Assembly: GCA_964431495.1 (NCBI GenBank)
Contig: CAYSJU010000004.1
Coordinates: 1 to 64,000 of the forward strand
Source of the DNA: CAYSJU01 sp964431495
GTDB taxonomy: Bacteria > Omnitrophota > Gorgyraeia > Tantalellales > Tantalellaceae
DNA: 64,000 nucleotides
Direction of reading: 5' to 3'
Shown here: positions 59,894 through 64,000 of the stretch, in pieces
Layout: every line of letters starts with the position of its first letter
Numbering within the stretch: position 1 is the first letter of the stretch
The notes under the pieces: generated by a model
The model's database searches: none
Seen by the model: only the letters and a program-made list of their open reading frames with translations
What the model was told of the DNA's origin: nothing
Program-made: the position numbers and the translations under genes

Positions 59894-59930
59894 AAAAAAG
59901 GAGCGGGAAGTAGTTATCCGCTCCTTTTTT
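59894..59930 (+). terminator. Rho-independent terminator after the lysine-rich peptide gene
   Basis: AAAAAAGGAGCGG (59894-59906) and CCGCTCCTTTTTT (59918-59930) form a perfect 13-bp stem around an 11-base loop, ending in a T run. Confidence 0.88.
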
Positions 59931-60265
59931 ATGTCCCCGGCAGAAGAGAACCCAAAAATCCTTTCATGGGCAAGTTTTCCAAAAGCACACCCCGTCGCCC
60001 GATATAGAGAAGAGAATTTGCCATAGACTATTTTGATTTTTGATTTCTATTTGTACCGTTTGGAGATTTACGATTGCAAGTGTCCACATCTTCAAGGGGG
60101 AACCTGTCCCTGCTAGTGTCCAGCGTCCATCCCACCTGATGTCCCGATAACCCGATACCCGCATATATGAGAATCGAGCATCCCAGTGATTACAGTTAAT
60201 GGCCTATAGTCCTACTATGGGTAATTCGAAAAATAGGGGAAATAGGTGTTTGGGACCTGTTTTTC
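59931..60265. repeat. gene-free gap with repeat fragments
   Basis: Contains AACCTGTCCCTG near 60103, CAGCGTCCATCCC, TGTCCCGATAACCCGATACC near 60139 and AAAATAGGGGAAATAGG near 60231, all related to strings at 48300-48380 and 49838-49876. No coding frame on either strand is convincing. Confidence 0.45.
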
Positions 60266-60294
60266 TTGACAAAAACACTGTTTTGATATACACT
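60266..60294 (+). promoter_or_regulatory. promoter of the HTH-EIIA/antiporter island
   Basis: Perfect TTGACA (60266-60271), 17-base spacer, TACACT (60289-60294). The 75-base leader has TTAATATAAGTTAATTTAAG direct repeats of the TTAA type, possible binding sites for the encoded HTH protein. Confidence 0.6.
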
Positions 60295-60369
60295 AACAGG
60301 AACAATGAGTTAATATAAGTTAATTTAAGTTATTTTGCGGACAATAAGCTCGAGAAAACAGGAGGTAAG

Positions 60370-61083
60370 ATGGTTAAAAACCCTATTATGACCACACGGG
60401 AGCTGGCGAATTATATTAAATTAAACGAAAAGACCATAATCCGGATGGCGCAAAACGGTAAAATTCCTGGAGTTAAAATCGGAAATCAGTGGCGGTTTCA
60501 TTTAGCGACTATAGACAGATATCTACAGACCGATTTAATGGAATCTTCGGATGGCGATTTGGACTCAATTATAGGAACAAGAGAGGATATTATTCCTTTA
60601 TCGCGGTTGACCGGTTCCAAATTTATAGAGATAAATTCATCAGCTAAGACATTGGACCAGGTGCTTATTGAATTAAGCAAAATAGCTTATAAAGGCAACT
60701 TGACTTCTAAAGAAAACGATCTGTTTGAGGAGTTGAAACAGAGAGAAAGAATGCTAAGCACCGCTATAGGTAACGGAGTGGCTTTTCCCCATCCCCGCCA
60801 TCCTTCCCCGGAGTTATTCAAAGAGCCCAAAATTATTATTATACGTTCAAAAGCAGGGATTAATTGTGATGCCCCTGACGGAAAGCCGGTAAATATATTT
60901 TTTATGACTTGTGCCCCCAATGAATTTGTTCATATTAGATTATTGGCTAAAATTTCCAGATTGCTTCATGTTTCCGGTGTTGTGGATAAATTGATGGATG
61001 TGGGAAGTAAGGATCAGATTATGCGGCTATTGCTGGAGTTTGATAGAAAATGTTTATTTTTGGGCAAAGAACCGCGGGATTAA
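60370..61083 (+). CDS. HTH_17-PTS EIIA fusion, predicted phosphorylation-controlled regulator
   Basis: A 237-residue fusion. Residues 1-55 are an excisionase-type HTH (TTRELANYIKLNEKTIIRMA and GKIPGVKIGNQWRF). Residues about 85-235 are a PTS EIIA type 2 domain with the phospho-acceptor His in GVAFPHPRHP near residue 140. It would read the phosphorylation state of HPr/EI and act on DNA. AACAGGAGG precedes the ATG. It heads an A+T-rich operon with an EIIA and an antiporter, and no sugar-specific EIIB or EIIC. Confidence 0.87.
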   Translation: MVKNPIMTTRELANYIKLNEKTIIRMAQNGKIPGVKIGNQWRFHLATIDRYLQTDLMESSDGDLDSIIGTREDIIPLSRLTGSKFIEINSSAKTLDQVLIELSKIAYKGNLTSKENDLFEELKQRERMLSTAIGNGVAFPHPRHPSPELFKEPKIIIIRSKAGINCDAPDGKPVNIFFMTCAPNEFVHIRLLAKISRLLHVSGVVDKLMDVGSKDQIMRLLLEFDRKCLFLGKEPRD

Positions 61084-61259
61084 TGAGCGAGGAAAATGTT
61101 ATAGGAAGCCGTTTAATCGGGATGCATACGAGCATTATTTTCCATAATGAAAATCTTTCGAGCGCATACAATAAGGCGTTTGTTGCCGTGATAAGGGATG
61201 AAGAAACAGTCAAAAGCTTAATGGATCTGATCGAAACAGATCTCTCTTTATATTCTTGA
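61083..61259 (+). CDS. short PII-like protein (C-terminal half only)
   Basis: A 58-residue protein. Its pattern IGSRLIG, then YNKAFVAVIRDEETVKSLMD matches the second half of the PII-like protein encoded at 63052 (IGHYLAY, then INKTILAVLDDEKAFKKLKK). It lacks the first beta-alpha unit. The ATG shares a base with the stop of the HTH-EIIA gene. It could be a decayed duplicate or a small partner that pairs with the full-length PII-like protein. Confidence 0.55.
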   Translation: MSEENVIGSRLIGMHTSIIFHNENLSSAYNKAFVAVIRDEETVKSLMDLIETDLSLYS

Positions 61260-61351
61260 ATAGGGGAGATAAAGGTTTTATCTGTACGATCCCTCTTCAC
61301 TACATCAAAAATTTTGGATTAAAATCGCTAATGCAAAAGGAGGAATTAAAA

Positions 61352-61810
61352 ATGAAAGTAACAGATTATCTTAAAGAAAGCCAAATGGATCTGAACCTGA
61401 TAGCATCGAGCAAGGAAGATGCTATAAACAAGCTGGGAGTTTTACTGAAAAATTCAAAAACAATATCAGATTACGATAGATTTATTAGGAATGTTTTTGA
61501 GAGGGAATCGTTAAATACTACAGGTATCGGCCACTATATTGCTATTCCTCATGCCCGCACCAATACTGTAAAAGACTTTGTTATTGCGTTCGGGAGAGTT
61601 GCTGATGGCCTGGAATTTGACGCGTTAGATAAAAAGCCTGTTAAATTGATATTTTTGATGGGGACACCCAGGGAAAAAGGGCTGAATAGTTATCTGAAAA
61701 TTCTATCGTTTCTTACCAGATGTTTAGATAAAGGATCTTTCAGGGAACAACTGTTGAATGCCTCTACACCGAAAGAAATTATAGAGATATTTAAAAGTAT
61801 TGAACACTAA
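61352..61810 (+). CDS. PTS EIIA (nitrogen/fructose type)
   Basis: A 152-residue EIIA type 2 domain with the phospho-acceptor His in IGHYIAIPHARTN near residue 68 and RVADGLEFDALDKKPVKLIF downstream. AAAAGGAGGAATT decides the ATG at 61352. Without EIIB/EIIC nearby it is more likely a regulator of PTSNtr type than a sugar carrier; such proteins are known to bind and control potassium transporters in other bacteria. Its neighbour is a cation antiporter. Confidence 0.9.
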   Translation: MKVTDYLKESQMDLNLIASSKEDAINKLGVLLKNSKTISDYDRFIRNVFERESLNTTGIGHYIAIPHARTNTVKDFVIAFGRVADGLEFDALDKKPVKLIFLMGTPREKGLNSYLKILSFLTRCLDKGSFREQLLNASTPKEIIEIFKSIEH

Positions 61811-61828
61811 TCAAAGGATTTTTGAATC

Positions 61829-63034
61829 ATGGGAGTTTTATTTTTTGCTGGCCTAATGATCAGCTGTGGTTTTATAGGCGGGAAAATAACTAATCGTTTA
61901 AAATTCCCTGCTGTTGTCGGGTATCTGATCGCGGGGTTGCTTATGGGGCCTTCTTTCTTTAACATCCTGAACCTTGAGCTGTTAGAGACCATGGACATAT
62001 TTAATGATTTAGCCTTGGGCCTTGTAGCATTTATCATCGGCAGTGAAATGCGTTTGAATACATTGAGGAAAATAGGAAAAGGCATTATAGCGATCATTAT
62101 TTCTGAATCTTTCGGTGCTTTTGCATTAGTGTTTACCGGAGTTTATCTATTGACCCATAAGCTGTACCTGGCATTGGTATTCGGAGCCATGGCACCTGCG
62201 AGTGCCCCTGCGGGGACTGCTGTAGTATTACAAGAGTATAAGTCGAAGGGCCCTTTAACCGATGCTTTATACGCTGTAGTTGGCTTAGATGATGGTTTAG
62301 CGATTATGATTTACGCTTTGGCGGCGGCTTTGGCAAAGATATCAATAACAGGCTCTGCCGAATCCATTTTACATATAATAAAAGGGCCGGTAGTCGAAAT
62401 TGTCGGAGCTATAATTTTGGGTGGTCTTTTTGGTCTTATTCTGGGGTATGTTACACGAAAAATACATAGCAAAAAAGAGATACTATCGATTTCTCTGGCA
62501 GCAGTTATGATATGCTCAGGGTTGTCAAGTTATTTTCATTTTTCTCTTATTTTAGCTAATTTGAGTTTGGGGATGATATTTGTGAATCTTTATCTATATG
62601 CTAACCGCAGATCTATTGAAACCATCAACTTTATTTCATTGCCGATATATACGATCTTTTTTGTTATTGCAGGCGCACATTTACAGATTTCTCTCCTTCC
62701 GGCTATGGGATTGTTGGGTATAATATATATTGTCTGCAGGAGTTTAGGATTGGTAGGCGGTGCTTTTTTAGGTGCGACCGTTTCCAGGTCGGATCCTGTT
62801 CTCCGCAAATATTTAGGATGGGGAATATTGTCTCAGGCTGGCGTGGCCATAGGTCTTGCGATCATGGCTAAACGAGATTTTTCAATGTTAGGGCAAGCCG
62901 GAAAAGATTTAGGAGTTCTGGTAATAAATACTATTGCGGCCACTACAATAGTGTTTGAAATAATAGGTCCTATGGCGACTAAATTTGCTATTCATAAGGC
63001 TGGTGAAATCGGAAAGCAAAATAATATTCGATAA
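61829..63034 (+). CDS. CPA2-family cation:proton antiporter, membrane domain only
   Basis: A 401-residue membrane protein with about 12 hydrophobic segments: FPAVVGYLIAGLLMGPS at the N-terminus, IGSEMRLNTLRK, GAMAPASAPAGTAVVLQEY and GLDDGLAIMIYAL with the paired Asp of the ion site, as in KefB/NapA antiporters. The protein stops at the end of the membrane part, without RCK or USP domains. The adjacent EIIA and PII-like proteins may supply control in trans. Which ion it carries is unknown. Confidence 0.88.
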   Translation: MGVLFFAGLMISCGFIGGKITNRLKFPAVVGYLIAGLLMGPSFFNILNLELLETMDIFNDLALGLVAFIIGSEMRLNTLRKIGKGIIAIIISESFGAFALVFTGVYLLTHKLYLALVFGAMAPASAPAGTAVVLQEYKSKGPLTDALYAVVGLDDGLAIMIYALAAALAKISITGSAESILHIIKGPVVEIVGAIILGGLFGLILGYVTRKIHSKKEILSISLAAVMICSGLSSYFHFSLILANLSLGMIFVNLYLYANRRSIETINFISLPIYTIFFVIAGAHLQISLLPAMGLLGIIYIVCRSLGLVGGAFLGATVSRSDPVLRKYLGWGILSQAGVAIGLAIMAKRDFSMLGQAGKDLGVLVINTIAATTIVFEIIGPMATKFAIHKAGEIGKQNNIR

Positions 63035-63051
63035 TTGAAGAGGAGGAAAAG

Positions 63052-63393
63052 ATGGAACTCTTGATCATTATTCTCAACAAAGAGGAATATTTTGAAAAAC
63101 TAATGTTTTTGCTTGTGGAAGCAGGTATCAGCGGAGCTACTATTTCAGATAGTGAAAGAATTGGACATTATCTGGCCTACGAGGTCCCTATATTCGCCGG
63201 ATTAAGACAACTGATGGGAGAAGGCACATCGATAAATAAAACCATATTAGCGGTCTTGGATGACGAAAAAGCTTTTAAAAAACTCAAAAAACTACTTACC
63301 GAAGAAGATATAAATTTCACTAAACCCGGGGTTGGAGTTATTGTCACAGTGCCAGTAAACGAAGTTATAAAACCGGAAGGAGAGCTCGAATAG
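63052..63393 (+). CDS. PII-like signalling protein
   Basis: A 113-residue protein with the PII/CutA-like ferredoxin-fold pattern: MELLIIILNKEEYFEKLMFL, a loop region FAGLRQLMGEGTSINK, TILAVLDDEKAFKKL, and GVGVIVTVPVNEV at the end. The Tyr-containing T-loop of classical GlnB is not seen. PII-like trimers often sit beside the transporter they block or open. AAGAGGAGGAAAAG precedes the ATG, 17 bases after the antiporter stop. Confidence 0.75.
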   Translation: MELLIIILNKEEYFEKLMFLLVEAGISGATISDSERIGHYLAYEVPIFAGLRQLMGEGTSINKTILAVLDDEKAFKKLKKLLTEEDINFTKPGVGVIVTVPVNEVIKPEGELE

Positions 63394-63564
63394 GACCATC
63401 ACGGTGTTTACTGAAAAAGGCAACTTCCATGAGAAAGGGCTATGTCTCAGGCACGTAAGTATTTCAGGCCAGGCGGTCTAAGGCTCGCCATTTTATATAA
63501 ATAACAGCTTTGTTCGGCTAAACAAGAATAACCGGATAAAGGTTTTTGCCGTTCTCATTTTCCC

Positions 63565-63594
63565 TTGCCAATGCTTGAAATGCTATGCTATAAT
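63565..63594 (+). promoter_or_regulatory. promoter of the tRNA pair
   Basis: TTGCCA (63565-63570), 18-base spacer, perfect TATAAT (63589-63594), 17 bases before the first tRNA. Confidence 0.6.
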
Positions 63595-63611
63595 CCCAAA
63601 CTAACAGAGGT

Positions 63612-63688
63612 GGGGGCATAGCTCAATTGGTTAGAGCAACTGACTCATAATCAGTAGGTTCATGGTTCGAGTCCATGTGCCCCCACCA
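63612..63688 (+). tRNA. tRNA with anticodon CAT (Met, or Ile2 after lysidine change), CCA encoded
   Basis: Acceptor GGGGGCA/TGCCCCC, D arm GCTC/GAGC, anticodon stem ACTGA/TCAGT with loop CTCATAA, T arm CATGG/CCATG with TTCGAGT, A and encoded CCA. It does not have the mismatched first pair of initiator tRNA. Elongator Met and Ile2 cannot be told apart by eye. Confidence 0.93.
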
Positions 63689-63694
63689 GCGTCA

Positions 63695-63771
63695 GGGCGC
63701 ATAGCTCAGCTGGTTAGAGCGCATGCCTCACATGCATGAGGTCGGAGGTTCGAGTCCCCCTGCGCCCACCA
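63695..63771 (+). tRNA. tRNA-Val (anticodon CAC), CCA encoded
   Basis: Acceptor GGGCGCA/TGCGCCC, anticodon stem CATGC/GCATG with loop CTCACAT, T stem GGAGG/CCCCC with one A-C mismatch, A and encoded CCA. Six bases after the previous tRNA, so they share a transcript. Confidence 0.92.
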
Positions 63772-63773
63772 GT

Positions 63774-63796
63774 GACTTTTGCCATGGGCAAAAGTC
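63774..63796 (+). other. perfect hairpin after tRNA-Val
   Basis: GACTTTTGCC, loop ATG, GGCAAAAGTC. It lies 2 bases after the CCA. A long T run is missing, so it may be a processing or weak termination signal. Confidence 0.5.
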
Positions 63797-63860
63797 GCGG
63801 AGCAATCGAGAATGGGAGAAAGCAGATTTTCGATTGCGATCGATTCTCGACAATAAGCAA

Positions 63861-63911
63861 AGCGTCAGGGCGCATAGCTCAGCTGGTTGGAGCGCTGTCC
63901 TGTTGAAGGCA
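63861..63911 (+). pseudogene. truncated tRNA, partial duplicate of the tRNA-Val 5' half
   Basis: 63861-63888 repeats 63688-63715 exactly (28 bases, from the preceding spacer through the D loop). After GGAGCGC the sequence reads CTGTCCTGTTGAAGGCA: an anticodon-stem start with a GTT-like triplet, but the stem cannot close and no T arm or 3' acceptor strand follows before the next gene. Either a tRNA remnant or a false contig join. Confidence 0.6.
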
Positions 63912-63938
63912 TAACTGCGAACTAATAATAATTAAACT

Positions 63939-64000
63939 ATGACAGAAAAGCTAGACCTTAAAGTAGAGATCAAAAAACTTATCAAGATACAGGAAGTCGA
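63939..64000 (+). CDS. start of a protein gene, possibly C4-type zinc-ribbon protein (cut by window)
   Basis: Only 20 codons are visible, beginning MTEKLDLKVEIKKLIKIQEV, a charged helix. The LIKIQEVD-like start recalls the coiled-coil N-terminus of C4-type zinc-ribbon (DUF164) proteins, but this is a weak match. No good ribosome site is visible, and the upstream sequence is the truncated tRNA. Confidence 0.4.
   Translation, partial: MTEKLDLKVEIKKLIKIQEV

Overview
The window reads as a chromosomal segment of a Gram-negative, strictly anaerobic or microaerophilic bacterium. Lipoprotein signals and a TPR/ExbB/ExbD/TonB set imply an outer membrane. Flavodiiron protein, desulfoferrodoxin and rubrerythrin imply anaerobic life. 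Phosphofructokinase has the residues of the pyrophosphate-dependent type. The mix of features and the GGGGTC-type intergenic repeats suggest an uncultivated phylum such as Omnitrophota; this placement is inference, not proof. Genes are almost all on the + strand, tightly packed and often overlapping by 1 to 11 bases. No rRNA, IS element, CRISPR array, prophage or replication origin was seen.

Layout. 1-8403: metallophosphoesterase (cut by the window edge), lipoprotein, MBL hydrolase, xerD, a DHH-CBS-CCA-transferase fusion, rbfA, nrnA, truB, ribF. 8544-17920: rpsO, pnp, dut, uppP, ftsK, rodZ-like, rimO, pgsA, pgpA. 18328-25683: a small HTH protein, an SRPBCC protein, a homologue of cyanobacterial acyl-ACP reductase, an Fe-S GMC oxidoreductase, then a histidine kinase, two receiver proteins and an HD-GYP protein. 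25694-34693: XRE-cupin regulator (the only confident - strand gene), a foldback repeat, uvrA, the TPR/ExbB/ExbD/TonB operon and three small proteins. 34752-47553: tRNA-Ala, CcdA and TlpA, an Rrf2 regulator, NifS/NifU, and an oxygen and peroxide defence island (rubredoxin, Hrb, flavodiiron protein, superoxide reductase, rubrerythrin, ferritin-like protein, glutaredoxin, TrxB), a DNA glycosylase, a permease broken by an internal deletion, Tpx, and a secreted MEMO-AMMECR1 fusion. 47546-56896: rsmE, mtaB, cvpA-like, NIF3, dnaG, rpoD, a free-standing NIL domain, FAH-family hydrolase, dtd, cupin. 56911-59872: secreted hypothetical, an AbrB-type regulator with an apparent self-operator, a small basic protein, phosphofructokinase, and a 24-residue lysine-rich peptide gene. 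60370-63393: an A+T-richer island with an HTH-EIIA fusion, a PII-like fragment, an EIIA, a CPA2 antiporter without a cytoplasmic regulatory domain and a PII-like protein. 63612-64000: tRNA(CAT), tRNA-Val, a truncated tRNA copy and the start of another gene.

The most distinctive modules are (i) the acyl-ACP-reductase-like, GMC oxidoreductase and SRPBCC locus beside its own sensory train, (ii) the antiporter island whose control seems to come from separate EIIA and PII-like proteins, (iii) the lysine-rich peptide gene with its own promoter, ribosome site and terminator, and (iv) a family of large structured intergenic repeats. Promoter calls rest on visual matches to the TTGACA/TATAAT consensus. 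Start codons were chosen from ribosome-binding sites and gene junctions.
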